Shown piece after piece: positions 1 to 7,906 of a stretch of 64,000 bases of DNA; positions within the stretch are counted from its first letter, which is position 1, and the number at the start of each line of letters is the position of its first letter. The translations under genes and the position numbers were made by a program. A model generated the notes under the pieces. That model saw nothing but the letters and a program-made list of their open reading frames with translations. It was not told the origin of the DNA and searched no databases. Origin of the DNA: Castellaniella daejeonensis (lineage in GTDB: Bacteria; Pseudomonadota; Gammaproteobacteria; Burkholderiales; Burkholderiaceae_B). The stretch lies in NCBI RefSeq assembly GCF_039523555.1, contig NZ_BAAAFN010000007.1:1-64000 (forward strand), written 5' to 3'.

Positions 1-191
1 AGAACGCCAGCCTGGTGGAAGAATCGGCCGCCGCCGCGGCCAGCCTGCAGGAACAGGCCGACACCCTGGTCGATCTGGTGGCATTCTTCCACCTCGACGC
101 ATCGGCCCATCCGGGCACGCCGGGGCATCAAGCCAGCCAGCGAGCCCAACGCCTCTCCGGTCCCCTTGCTTCCGGCCTTCTGACCGCCTGA
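1..191 (+). CDS. Methyl-accepting chemotaxis protein, C-terminal end only
   Basis: The frame opens at base 3 and runs to a TGA at 189-191. It reads NASLVEESAAAAASLQEQA, the typical last helix of the receptor cytoplasmic hairpin, where receptors end their CheA/CheW-binding signalling domain. After it come about 30 non-conserved residues (VAFFHLDASAHPG and onward). There is no xWxxF docking pentapeptide at the end. The sensor domain and the start lie left of the window, so the ligand cannot be guessed. It is one of four chemoreceptor genes in or touching this window. Confidence 0.9.
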   Translation, partial: NASLVEESAAAAASLQEQADTLVDLVAFFHLDASAHPGTPGHQASQRAQRLSGPLASGLLTA

Positions 192-214
192 TCCCGGTCC
201 CGCCTGCCTGTCAT

Positions 215-253
215 CCGCCGCCCGCGTGTCGAACACACGACACCGGGCGGCGG
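215..253 (+). terminator. Strong hairpin after the receptor gene, no U-tract
   Basis: Arms 215-224 and 244-253 pair perfectly over 10 bp. After a one-base bulge (225), 226-231 pairs with 238-243 around a six-base loop. The hairpin starts 24 bases after the receptor stop codon. No run of T follows, so it may be a terminator that works with Rho or a 3' end stabiliser rather than a classical intrinsic terminator. Confidence 0.5.
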
Positions 254-465
254 CGTTCGCCTTCAACCGGCCCGAGGCCTTAACTTCCCGACAGGCATTT
301 CGTAAAATTTCCTGACAGCCACCGAGCGCCCTTCGATGGCGTTTCGCGCATTCTCCGACTCACCCCCGATGCGCCCGACATGGCTGCACCCATTTCTCAT
401 GATGCAATCCGAAACCAAATCTCGCTCCGTCGAATCGGCCTCCCGCGGTCTGCCGGCCTGATTCC

Positions 466-1386
466 ATGGCATCCGACTCAGGTCCATCCCTCCTGCCTCG
501 CCACCTGGCCGTCGGCACCCTGATCCTCATCAGCGCCATTTTCGCCACCAACCACGTTGCGGCCCGCGTCGCATTCGACGACGGCGCGGGCGTGCTGCTG
601 GGAGTCGCATGCCGTGCCGGGGCCAGCCTGGCCGCGCTGCTGGGCATCGTGCTGTGGCGCCGCCAGAGCCTGGGCCTGCCTGCCGGGCTGGCACCGTGGC
701 AGGCACTGCTGGGCCTGCTGCTCGCCCTGCAGAGCTTCTGCCTGTATTCCGCCGTCGCCCGGATTCCGGTCGCCCTGGCGCTGCTCATCAACAGCCTGTT
801 TCCCTTGCTGTTCGCCCTGTTGACCTGGGCCTTCGGCGGCCAGCGACCGAGCCGGCGCGCGAGCCTGCTGATGGGACTGATCCTGCTCGGACTGGCGCTG
901 GTCCTGGACCTGCCCGGCCTGCTCGGTAACGACGATCCCCTGGGCCTGCGCTGGGTGGAAGGCGTCCTGCTGGCCTTCGGCAGCGCCTCGTTCTTTGCCT
1001 GCGCGCTGTGGATCACCGAGCACAGGCTCGCCACCCTGGCAGGCCCGGTGCGCAGTCTGTACACCATCCTGATCGTCTTCTGCGCCATGCTGGCGGCAGG
1101 CGCCGCCGAGTTCATGCCCGACGGCATGCGCACGCCCGACAGTCCCGTCGGCTGGATCGCCCTGGCGGCCCTGTCTCTGTGCTACACAACGGGTTTCTGC
1201 ACTCTGTTCATCCTCATGCCTCGGCTGGACATGGCGCGCAACGCCCCGGTCATGAACGCCGAACCGGTCGCCAGCCTGGCGCTGGGCTGGCTCATCCTGG
1301 ACCAGGCCTTCGACGGCCGCCAACTGCTGGGCGGCCTGATCGTGCTGTCCTGCATCGTGATCCTGGCCTATTCCAGGCGGCGCTGA
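466..1386 (+). CDS. EamA/DMT-family membrane transporter
   Basis: This is a 306-residue, very hydrophobic protein with about ten predicted membrane segments in two similar halves, the usual EamA (drug/metabolite transporter) layout and length. The first half carries NHVAARVAFDDGAG and the second ends in the typical EPVASLALGWLILDQ followed by a last membrane helix and a short basic tail (YSRRR). Family members move small metabolites or amino acids, usually outward. The substrate cannot be read from sequence. The ribosome-binding site before 466 is weak. The PIG-L family gene follows after 13 bases and may share its transcript. Confidence 0.85.
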   Translation: MASDSGPSLLPRHLAVGTLILISAIFATNHVAARVAFDDGAGVLLGVACRAGASLAALLGIVLWRRQSLGLPAGLAPWQALLGLLLALQSFCLYSAVARIPVALALLINSLFPLLFALLTWAFGGQRPSRRASLLMGLILLGLALVLDLPGLLGNDDPLGLRWVEGVLLAFGSASFFACALWITEHRLATLAGPVRSLYTILIVFCAMLAAGAAEFMPDGMRTPDSPVGWIALAALSLCYTTGFCTLFILMPRLDMARNAPVMNAEPVASLALGWLILDQAFDGRQLLGGLIVLSCIVILAYSRRR

Positions 1387-1399
1387 CACCGCCGGCGAC

Positions 1400-2458
1400 A
1401 TGGCTTCCTACGCAACAACTCCCCGAACCATGATCTTCCCTCCATCGGCGTCCGGACCGCTCTTTCGCCGCCCGATCCGCCGGTCCCGCCCGCCCGTGAA
1501 TTTCCTGGCCGCACTGGCTCTCGTCCTGCCCATGGCCGCCGGAGCGGTTCTGCCGGCGCCCCGGCAGGCTGCCCCCAAGACCGCCGCGCCGGCCGTGCCC
1601 CAGGCCGCCGCAGACTGCACGGCAGGCAAGGTACTGAGCTTCGTCGCACACCCCGACGACGACCTGCTGTTCATGAATCCCGATCAGGATGACGCCATCC
1701 GTCAGGGGCGCTGCGTACACACTGTCTATCTGACGGCCGGGGACCGGGGCAAGGGGCTGGACTATACCCTGGCGCGCGAGCGCGGCATCAAGGCCGCCTA
1801 TGCCGACATGGCCGGCACTGCCGACGCCTGGAACACCGATGGCCTGGCGGTCGGTGCACACATACTGGTGCGCCATACCCTGCGCGCCAATCCGCGCATC
1901 CAGCTCATCATGCTGCGCCTGCCCGATCCCTGGCTGGGCACCGGCTGGGGCAGTCTCACTCCCCTGAGCCGGCTCGAATCCGTGCCCCACGCCCGCGTAC
2001 GGTCATATGCTCCCTACCCCGATATCTACACGCGCGGCGAACTGGTCCACCTGCTGGCCGATCTGATCCGTCAGGAACGCCCCCAGGACGTCCGCCTGAT
2101 GGATCCTTCGATCACCATTCCCTACCGGTCGCTGTGCTGGCGCTGCGCCGGGCACGACCACCCGGACCATATCGCCGGTGCCCGGCTGGTGGAAGCCGCC
2201 ATGGCGTTTGCCCCGGGGCCGTATTCCCGCACCGCCTATCTGAACTATCCCAGCCAGGAACTGCAGGCCAACCTGAATGCGGAACAGACAGCGCGCAAAA
2301 CCGCCATTTACCTGCGCTATGCGCAAGACGACCCGCTATCCTGCCCGCCCGGCACCGATTGCTCGGCGCCCACGGGCCCCGAAGCAGCCTGGGTATCCAG
2401 GCAATACTATGCCCGCCCCGGGAGCCGGACACTGCAGGCGCTGGGGGCACGACCCTAG
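1400..2458 (+). CDS. Secreted PIG-L/LmbE family deacetylase-like protein
   Basis: This 352-residue protein has a basic N-terminus and a hydrophobic stretch (about residues 33-50, FLAALALVLPMAAGA) that looks like an export signal. Then comes the family metal site AHPDDDLLF (H84, D86, D87), the TAGDRGKG loop, and a late histidine cluster HDHPDHIAGA. PIG-L family enzymes are zinc-dependent N-deacetylases acting on acetylglucosaminyl groups. The substrate here is unknown. The start at 1400 follows a GGCGAC sequence. A second ATG at 1430 would give a shorter signal. The gene ends only 4 bases from the end of the convergent trmD. Confidence 0.8.
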   Translation: MASYATTPRTMIFPPSASGPLFRRPIRRSRPPVNFLAALALVLPMAAGAVLPAPRQAAPKTAAPAVPQAAADCTAGKVLSFVAHPDDDLLFMNPDQDDAIRQGRCVHTVYLTAGDRGKGLDYTLARERGIKAAYADMAGTADAWNTDGLAVGAHILVRHTLRANPRIQLIMLRLPDPWLGTGWGSLTPLSRLESVPHARVRSYAPYPDIYTRGELVHLLADLIRQERPQDVRLMDPSITIPYRSLCWRCAGHDHPDHIAGARLVEAAMAFAPGPYSRTAYLNYPSQELQANLNAEQTARKTAIYLRYAQDDPLSCPPGTDCSAPTGPEAAWVSRQYYARPGSRTLQALGARP

Positions 2459-2462
2459 CCAG

Positions 2463-3260
2463 CTACCCCTTGCCGCCTGGCTTCGAATCCCGGCCAGCCT
2501 GTTCCAGCACACGCTCGTCGCTGCCGTCCAGGCGGCCTGCCGCCCGCGCACGTTCGATCAACTCGGGCCGGCGCGCTGCCGTCAACGCCAGGGACTGCTC
2601 ACGCCGCCAGGCCGCGATGCGGGCATGGTGGCCGGACAACAGAGGCTCGGGAACCGGGTCGCCCCGCCAGACCTCGGGCCGCGTGTAATGGGGACTGTCC
2701 AGCAAACCGTCCAGGGCGGGATTGAAGGAATCCTGCACGGCGGATTCGGCATCGTGCAACACGCCGGGCAGCAGCCGCACCACACTGTCCATCAGGACCA
2801 TGGCCCCCAGCTCGCCGCCCGACAGCACGAAATCCCCCAGCGAGACTTCCTCGTCGACGCAGCGATCGATGAAACGCTGGTCGATCCCCTCGTAGCGGCC
2901 GCAGATCAGGATGGCGCCCGTGCCGTCCGCCCAACGCCGGGCGCCGGCCTGGTCATGGGTCCGGCCGGCCGGCGACAACAACACGACGGGCGCGGGCGCT
3001 TCCGGGGTGTCGGCGCCTGCCTGCAGGCGGGCGGCACGCGCCGCCTCGACTGCCTGGGACAGCGGTTCGGCCAGCATCACCATGCCCGGTCCCCCGCCAT
3101 AAGGCCGGTCATCCACCGTCCGGTGCACATCGGTCGTGAAATCCCGGGGATTCCAGGTCACCAGGGACCAGATGCCGCGTGCATGCGCGCGGCCGCTGAC
3201 GCCCTGGTCGCGCACGGCAGCGAACATCTCGGGAAACAGCGTGATCAGGTCAAATCGCAT
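2463..3260 (-). CDS. trmD: tRNA (guanine-N1)-methyltransferase TrmD
   Basis: TrmD methylates G37 next to the anticodon of some tRNAs with S-adenosylmethionine and prevents +1 frameshifting. The start at 3260 gives MRFDLITLFPEMF, the family N-terminus, and 265 residues, close to the usual length. A longer open frame begins at 3293 but the extra residues are not TrmD-like. The SPOUT knot is visible (ICGRYEGIDQRF, then DFVLSGGELGAM). It is the last gene of rpsP-rimM-trmD. The usual next gene rplS is absent; a convergent PIG-L gene sits 4 bases away instead. Confidence 0.97.
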   Translation of the reverse strand: MRFDLITLFPEMFAAVRDQGVSGRAHARGIWSLVTWNPRDFTTDVHRTVDDRPYGGGPGMVMLAEPLSQAVEAARAARLQAGADTPEAPAPVVLLSPAGRTHDQAGARRWADGTGAILICGRYEGIDQRFIDRCVDEEVSLGDFVLSGGELGAMVLMDSVVRLLPGVLHDAESAVQDSFNPALDGLLDSPHYTRPEVWRGDPVPEPLLSGHHARIAAWRREQSLALTAARRPELIERARAAGRLDGSDERVLEQAGRDSKPGGKG

Positions 3261-3334
3261 GGCACGGGCCGAAAGGACGGGAACGAAAGGCAAGGCGCCG
3301 CCCAGGCGGGCTGGTGCATCCGGGATGCGGATAT

Positions 3335-3958
3335 TCAGAAATCGGCCGGCCAGTCGCTGTCGATGCGGCGGGCCTGGAGATCGACATGCTGCACGTGTGC
3401 CGCCACGAAAGGCACCAGCACGTGACGCGGCCGGCCGCGGGCATCGGTCTGCGGGCGAAAGACACCGTCGGCATCCGGCGCTCCCAGAGCCACCTGCAGC
3501 ACGGCATGGGCGCCATTGTCCAGCACCTGGTCGACGCGTCCCAGCAGGCGGGGACCGTCATCTCCAACGCCGTGAAAATCGCAGCCGATCAGGTCGACCC
3601 AATAGTATTCGTCTTCGCCTGTCGAGGGAAACGCCGCCCTGGGAACCCAGACGGTGTATCCGCGCAACAGCTCAGCCGCGTCACGGTCGGCAATCCCGTC
3701 GACCTGGGCGACCAGGAACTGCCCCCCCTGGCGGCGGCAGGTGCGGATGTTCATACCTTCCGGACGCGACGAAGCGCCCGTTCCCAGGGCGGGATCGGGC
3801 GCCTTGAACCACCAGACCGGAGCGCCCTGCAGGGCATCCGCCTGGGGAGAATAAGGCTGGATCTTCAGCCAGCCGCGCACGCCATGGGCCGAGACCACCC
3901 GGCCGACCTCGACCAGGTTGTCCGGCAGCGCAGCGCCCGGGGAAGCGGTATCGGCCAT
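3335..3958 (-). CDS. rimM: Ribosome maturation factor RimM
   Basis: RimM helps mature the 30S head domain and binds ribosomal protein S19. The 207-residue product begins MADTASPGAALPDNLVEVGRVVSAHG, where VEVGRV..HGVRGWLKI is the RimM N-domain. The second half (DEYYWVDLIGC onward) is the PRC-barrel. The upstream part of the open frame (to 4189) overlaps rpsP in another frame and is not RimM-like, so 3958 is chosen. It lies 22 bases after rpsP and 74 bases before trmD on the same transcript. Confidence 0.96.
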   Translation of the reverse strand: MADTASPGAALPDNLVEVGRVVSAHGVRGWLKIQPYSPQADALQGAPVWWFKAPDPALGTGASSRPEGMNIRTCRRQGGQFLVAQVDGIADRDAAELLRGYTVWVPRAAFPSTGEDEYYWVDLIGCDFHGVGDDGPRLLGRVDQVLDNGAHAVLQVALGAPDADGVFRPQTDARGRPRHVLVPFVAAHVQHVDLQARRIDSDWPADF

Positions 3959-3980
3959 TGCCGGCACGACGGGACCGCAA

Positions 3981-4241
3981 TCAGGCGGCGGACGCAACCT
4001 TGGCGGAATATTCCTTGACCAGGCGAGCAGCCGTATCGGACAGCTGGGCGCCATTGTCCACCCAGTACTGGACGCGATCCAGGGCCAGGCGCAGATTTTC
4101 CTGACCTTCACCGGCGACGGGGTTGTAGAAACCCACGCGTTCGATGAAACGGCCATCGCGGCGATTACGCGAATCGGCAGCAACGACATTGTAGAAGGGA
4201 CGCTTCTTCGAGCCGCCGCGGGCCAGACGAATCACAACCAT
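3981..4241 (-). CDS. rpsP: 30S ribosomal protein S16
   Basis: The 86-residue basic protein starts MVVIRLARGGSKKRPFYNVV and contains RRDGRFIERVGFYNP, both diagnostic of bS16, which is needed for assembly of the 30S body. An open frame continues upstream to 4457, but the homologous start is clearly at 4241. It is the first gene of the rpsP-rimM-trmD group. Confidence 0.98.
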   Translation of the reverse strand: MVVIRLARGGSKKRPFYNVVAADSRNRRDGRFIERVGFYNPVAGEGQENLRLALDRVQYWVDNGAQLSDTAARLVKEYSAKVASAA

Positions 4242-4276
4242 TGATAATCCTTTGAAAATGCTGTGAAAAACGCAAA

Positions 4277-4306
4277 ATTTTAGCATCAGACAGACAGTAT
4301 CCGCAA
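4277..4306 (-). promoter_or_regulatory. Candidate sigma-70 promoter for rpsP
   Basis: Reading the - strand, TTGCGG (4301-4306) lies 18 bases before TAAAAT (4277-4282), in a locally AT-rich stretch 36 bases upstream of the rpsP start codon. The -10 is good (5 of 6) and the -35 is weak (3 of 6). It would separate rpsP transcription from the alaS-tusA unit. Confidence 0.4.
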
Positions 4307-4350
4307 TGGATGCGGGGAAACGGCCTGCAAATGCCGGGAAAAACAACACA

Positions 4351-4596
4351 TCAGCGGCGCTGGACGTAATGCACCTGGACCGCGTCCTCGCGCATCCGCT
4401 GGGCCAGCAGCGCATTGCCCGTCTGCTGACAGAACGCCTGGAAATCCCGGCCCGCATGCGGATCGGTGGTCAGGACGGCCAGCACCTGACCGCTTTCCAT
4501 GTGGGCCAGAGCCTTTTTGGTGCGCAGGATCGGCAGGGGGCAATTCAGCCCCCTGGCGTCGACCTCCTGGTCAGCATGCGGCCATTCCGCCGTCAT
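4351..4596 (-). CDS. TusA-family sulfurtransferase
   Basis: This 81-residue protein carries the TusA signature: DARGLNCPLPILRTKKAL with the reactive cysteine at residue 19 followed by PxP. TusA proteins carry persulfide sulfur in relays such as tRNA 2-thiouridylation or sulfur oxidation. Which relay applies here is unknown because no other sulfur gene is nearby. Its ATG overlaps the alaS stop codon (ATGA, 4593-4596), so the two are probably translationally coupled. Confidence 0.9.
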   Translation of the reverse strand: MTAEWPHADQEVDARGLNCPLPILRTKKALAHMESGQVLAVLTTDPHAGRDFQAFCQQTGNALLAQRMREDAVQVHYVQRR

Positions 4597-7217
4597 GCCG
4601 TCTCCAGCCGTGCAGCCAGCCAGGACTGCACTCCGGCCAGGGCGCCATCCAGCGCACCTACATCGGAACCGCCGCCCATGGCCATATCGGGACGGCCGCC
4701 GCCCTTGCCGCCCACCTGGGCAGCGACTGAACCGACCAGGTCGCCGGCCTTGATCCGCGCCGTCAGTTCGGGACTGACGCCGGCCACCAGGCTGATCTTG
4801 TCATCCGCGACGGCAGCCAGCAGGATCACCGCGCCGGGCAGCTTCGACTTGAGCTGGTCGACCATGCCGCGCAGCGCCTTGGGATCGACACCCGCCAGCC
4901 GGGCAGCCAGCAGCTTCACCCCGGCAACGTCCACGGCCTGGCCGGCCAGATCGGAGCCCGCAGCCGCGGCCAGCTTGTCTTGCAGGCGTTCGAGTTCACG
5001 CTCGACCTGGCGCGTCTGCTGCTGCAGCGCCTGGATGCGTTCCGGCACCTCCGCGGGCTGGGTCTTGAGCAAGCCGGCCGCCCGGTCCAGCGTATCGCAT
5101 GTCCGCTGGACCCAGGCCAGGGCATTGCGCCCGGTGATGGCCTCCACCCGGCGGATGCCGGCGGCCACGCCGCCCTCGGAGACAATCTTGAACAGGCCGA
5201 TGTCGCCCGTGCGCGCCACGTGGGTGCCGCCGCACAATTCGCGCGAAAACCCGATATCCAGCACCCGCACCACGTCGCCGTACTTCTCGCCGAACAAGGC
5301 CATCGCCCCGCCGGCCACGGCCTCGTCGTAAGCCATGTGCTGGGCCTGCACCGCCTGGTTGGACAGGATTTCATCATTGACGATGGCTTCGACCCGGGCG
5401 ATCTGCTCGGCCGTCATCGGCGCATCGTGGGCGAAGTCGAAGCGGGTCTTGTCCGGATCGACCAGCGAGCCTCGCTGCTGGACGTGTTCGCCAAGCACCT
5501 GGCGCAAGGCCTTGTGCATCAGATGTGTCGCGGAATGGTTGCGCATCGTGTCGGCGCGGCGCTGCGCATCGACTTGCGTGCGCACCGTGTCGCCCACGGC
5601 CAGCGCCCCCTGTTCCAGGATGCCGTGATGGCCGAATACATCGGCCTGAATCTTCTGGGTGTCTGCCACCTGGAAGCGGGCCGACGCGCCCGCCAGCAGG
5701 CCTGTATCGCCCACCTGGCCGCCGGACTCGGCGTAGAACGGGGTCGCATCCAGCACCACAACGGCCTGCTGGCCCTGCGAGATCGAGGACACGGAGACCC
5801 CATCGACGTACAGTGCCGTCACGGTGGCCTGGCCTTCCAGGTGATCGTAGCCGTCGAAGCGCGTTGCCACGCCGTCATAGCTGAGGTCGGCCGCCGCCTT
5901 GAACTTGCCGGCGGCGCGCGCCTGCTCGCGCTGGTGCGCCATGGCCTGCTCGAAGCCGTCCAGGTCGACAGGAATGGAACGCTCGCGGCAGATGTCGGCC
6001 GTCAGGTCGACCGGAAAACCGTAGGTATCGTACAGAGTGAACAGCGTCTGGCCGTCTAGCGCCTGCCCTGCCGGCAGGGCCGCCAGGGCGGATTCCAGGA
6101 TGCGCATGCCGTTTTCCAGGGTTTCGCCGAAGCGTTCTTCTTCCTGGCGCAGCACCTGCTCGACCCGGTTCTGCTGCGCGGCCAGTTCGGGATAGGCTGC
6201 GCCCATCTGCTCGACCAGATCGGCCACCAGCCTGTGGAAGAACAGGCCTTTCTGGCCGAGTTTGTGGCCGTGGCGCAGCGCGCGCCGGATGATGCGGCGC
6301 AGCACGTAGCCGCGTCCTTCGTTGCCGGGAATCACTCCGTCGACCACCAGGAACCCGCAGGCGCGGATATGGTCGGCGATGACCTTCAGGGAATTGTCGG
6401 CCAGATCGGTGCAGCCGGTCTCGCGCGCGGCAGCGCGGATCAGGTTCTGGAACAGGTCGATCTCGTAATTGGAATGGACGTGCTGCAGCACGGCGGCAAT
6501 GCGCTCCAGGCCCATGCCGGTGTCCACGCAGGGCTTGGGAAGCGGGTGCATCGTGCCCTGCGCGTCGCGCTCGAACTGCATGAACACCAGATTCCAGATC
6601 TCGATGTAGCGGTCGCCGTCTTCCTCGGGCGATCCCGGAGGGCCGCCCCAGATTTCGGGGCCGTGGTCGTAGAAGATTTCGGAACAGGGGCCGCAGGGGC
6701 CGGTATCGGCCATCTGCCAGAAATTATCAGAGGCATAGCGCGCACCCTTGTTGTCGCCGATGCGGATGATGCGCTCGCGAGGTACGCCGATTTCCTGCGC
6801 CCAGATGTCGTAGGCCTCGTCGTCTTCCTGGTAGACCGTGACCCACAGCTTTTCCTTGGGCAGGCCGTAGACTTCGGTCAGCAGGGTCCAGGCATAGGTG
6901 ATGGCATCGCGCTTGAAATAATCGCCGAAGCTGAAGTTGCCCAGCATTTCGAAGAACGTATGGTGCCGGGCGGTATAGCCGACGTTTTCCAGGTCGTTGT
7001 GCTTGCCCCCCGCGCGCACGCAGCGCTGTGCGGTCGTTGCCCGGCGGTAGGGCCGGGTGTCCTTGCCGGTGAAGACGTCCTTGAACTGGACCATGCCGGC
7101 GTTGGTGAAGAGCAGCGTCGGGTCATTGCCCGGCACCAGCGGCGAAGAAGGCACGATCTGGTGCCCTTTCGACTCGAAAAAGGACAGGAATTTCTGACGG
7201 ATCTCGGAGGTTTTCAT
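4593..7217 (-). CDS. alaS: Alanyl-tRNA synthetase
   Basis: Full-length (874 residues) class II enzyme charging tRNA-Ala. It starts MKTSEIRQKFLSFFESKGHQIVPSSPLVP, the typical N-terminus. Further on are the class II core (TNAGMVQFKDVF), the editing-domain zinc motifs HSATHLMHKAL and CGGTHVARTGDIG, and the C-terminal DHHA1-like end (GGKGGGRPDMAMGGG). It is followed by the overlapping tusA-like gene. Its length and motifs are normal. Confidence 0.98.
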   Translation of the reverse strand: MKTSEIRQKFLSFFESKGHQIVPSSPLVPGNDPTLLFTNAGMVQFKDVFTGKDTRPYRRATTAQRCVRAGGKHNDLENVGYTARHHTFFEMLGNFSFGDYFKRDAITYAWTLLTEVYGLPKEKLWVTVYQEDDEAYDIWAQEIGVPRERIIRIGDNKGARYASDNFWQMADTGPCGPCSEIFYDHGPEIWGGPPGSPEEDGDRYIEIWNLVFMQFERDAQGTMHPLPKPCVDTGMGLERIAAVLQHVHSNYEIDLFQNLIRAAARETGCTDLADNSLKVIADHIRACGFLVVDGVIPGNEGRGYVLRRIIRRALRHGHKLGQKGLFFHRLVADLVEQMGAAYPELAAQQNRVEQVLRQEEERFGETLENGMRILESALAALPAGQALDGQTLFTLYDTYGFPVDLTADICRERSIPVDLDGFEQAMAHQREQARAAGKFKAAADLSYDGVATRFDGYDHLEGQATVTALYVDGVSVSSISQGQQAVVVLDATPFYAESGGQVGDTGLLAGASARFQVADTQKIQADVFGHHGILEQGALAVGDTVRTQVDAQRRADTMRNHSATHLMHKALRQVLGEHVQQRGSLVDPDKTRFDFAHDAPMTAEQIARVEAIVNDEILSNQAVQAQHMAYDEAVAGGAMALFGEKYGDVVRVLDIGFSRELCGGTHVARTGDIGLFKIVSEGGVAAGIRRVEAITGRNALAWVQRTCDTLDRAAGLLKTQPAEVPERIQALQQQTRQVERELERLQDKLAAAAGSDLAGQAVDVAGVKLLAARLAGVDPKALRGMVDQLKSKLPGAVILLAAVADDKISLVAGVSPELTARIKAGDLVGSVAAQVGGKGGGRPDMAMGGGSDVGALDGALAGVQSWLAARLETA

Positions 7218-7248
7218 TCGTTTGGCCGCTGGGGGAAACTAGCCGGCC

Positions 7249-7254
7249 ATTATA
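7249..7254 (-). promoter_or_regulatory. Candidate -10 box for alaS
   Basis: A perfect TATAAT reads on the - strand 32 bases upstream of the alaS ATG. No convincing -35 is found at 16-18 bases further up, so this is only a likely -10 element. Confidence 0.35.
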
Positions 7255-7387
7255 TTCGTTTTGATACCACGAACCGCGCTTCATCGCGGAAACACCCGGC
7301 CGGGCCGGCGCACCCGTACATCGCCGGGCGGCACGGGCGGCGTCATTCCCCGCCCGCGCGCAACCGCCCTGCTTCCGGCAACGCCGC

Positions 7388-7798
7388 CTACAACGCCTCG
7401 ATGGCCGGATAGAACTCGCGGTTTTCGCGCAGCATCCGGTCATGCACGTTTCTCAGTATCGTATTGGCTTCGGCGCGGAAATCTTCCGGGCTGCGGGTCA
7501 ATTGCGTGGCATTGCCCCACCGGCGGGCAAAATTGATGAAGGCGCTTGCGATGCCCTTCATGTCATTCTGGTAGGCGACGCTCATGCGCGCCATGCGGTC
7601 ATCGCCGCTTTGCTCCAGCGAGGGATACAGGATCCGGTCCTCGATGGCCAGATGCTGGGTGACGACCTGGGCCAGGGCCTTCAGTTCGTGGGCGATGTCC
7701 ACGGCATGGTCAGCGATCCCCTGGTGGGACAACCGGCGCAGCAAGCTGATGCCGCTGAGAATTTCGACGTGCTGGTGCTTGAAACGATCGATGTTCAT
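7388..7798 (-). CDS. Hemerythrin-like domain protein
   Basis: This 136-residue single-domain protein fits the hemerythrin HHE fold: H8 and H10 in FKHQHVEI, H49 and E53 in HLAIEDRILYP, and H119 with nearby glutamates and ENREFYP near the end. Such proteins bind a non-haem di-iron centre and handle oxygen, nitric oxide or iron-sulfur repair. It is monocistronic, between alaS and fliA. The promoter overlaps an inverted repeat resembling an NsrR site, which points to nitrosative stress. In a motility locus a role in aerotaxis is the alternative. The exact function is not determined by sequence. Confidence 0.82.
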   Translation of the reverse strand: MNIDRFKHQHVEILSGISLLRRLSHQGIADHAVDIAHELKALAQVVTQHLAIEDRILYPSLEQSGDDRMARMSVAYQNDMKGIASAFINFARRWGNATQLTRSPEDFRAEANTILRNVHDRMLRENREFYPAIEAL

Positions 7799-7843
7799 GA
7801 TGAGGTTCCCTCGCCATTGTGAATCCGGCAGCCTGTGCCGTAT

Positions 7844-7866
7844 AAGATATATATTAAATGAATCTT
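7844..7866. promoter_or_regulatory. NsrR-like inverted repeat operator
   Basis: Left arm AAGATATATAT (7844-7854), one centre base, right arm AAATGAATCTT (7856-7866). The 11-1-11 layout matches the NsrR operator as I recall it (AANATGCATTT, N, and its inverse): 8 of 11 on the left arm and 10 of 11 on the right. It covers the likely -10 of the hemerythrin gene. NsrR is the nitric-oxide-sensing repressor controlling hemerythrin-type repair proteins (YtfE/DnrN) in other proteobacteria. Confidence 0.55.
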
Positions 7867-7879
7867 ATTGCGCACGCAA
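7851..7879 (-). promoter_or_regulatory. Candidate sigma-70 promoter of the hemerythrin gene
   Basis: On the - strand TTGCGT (7874-7879) is followed after 17 bases by TAATAT (7851-7856). The -10 falls inside the inverted repeat 7844-7866, a position where a bound repressor would block RNA polymerase. Confidence 0.45.
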
Positions 7880-7906
7880 GGCACACGCGGCCCGAGAGGA
7901 CTGCCC

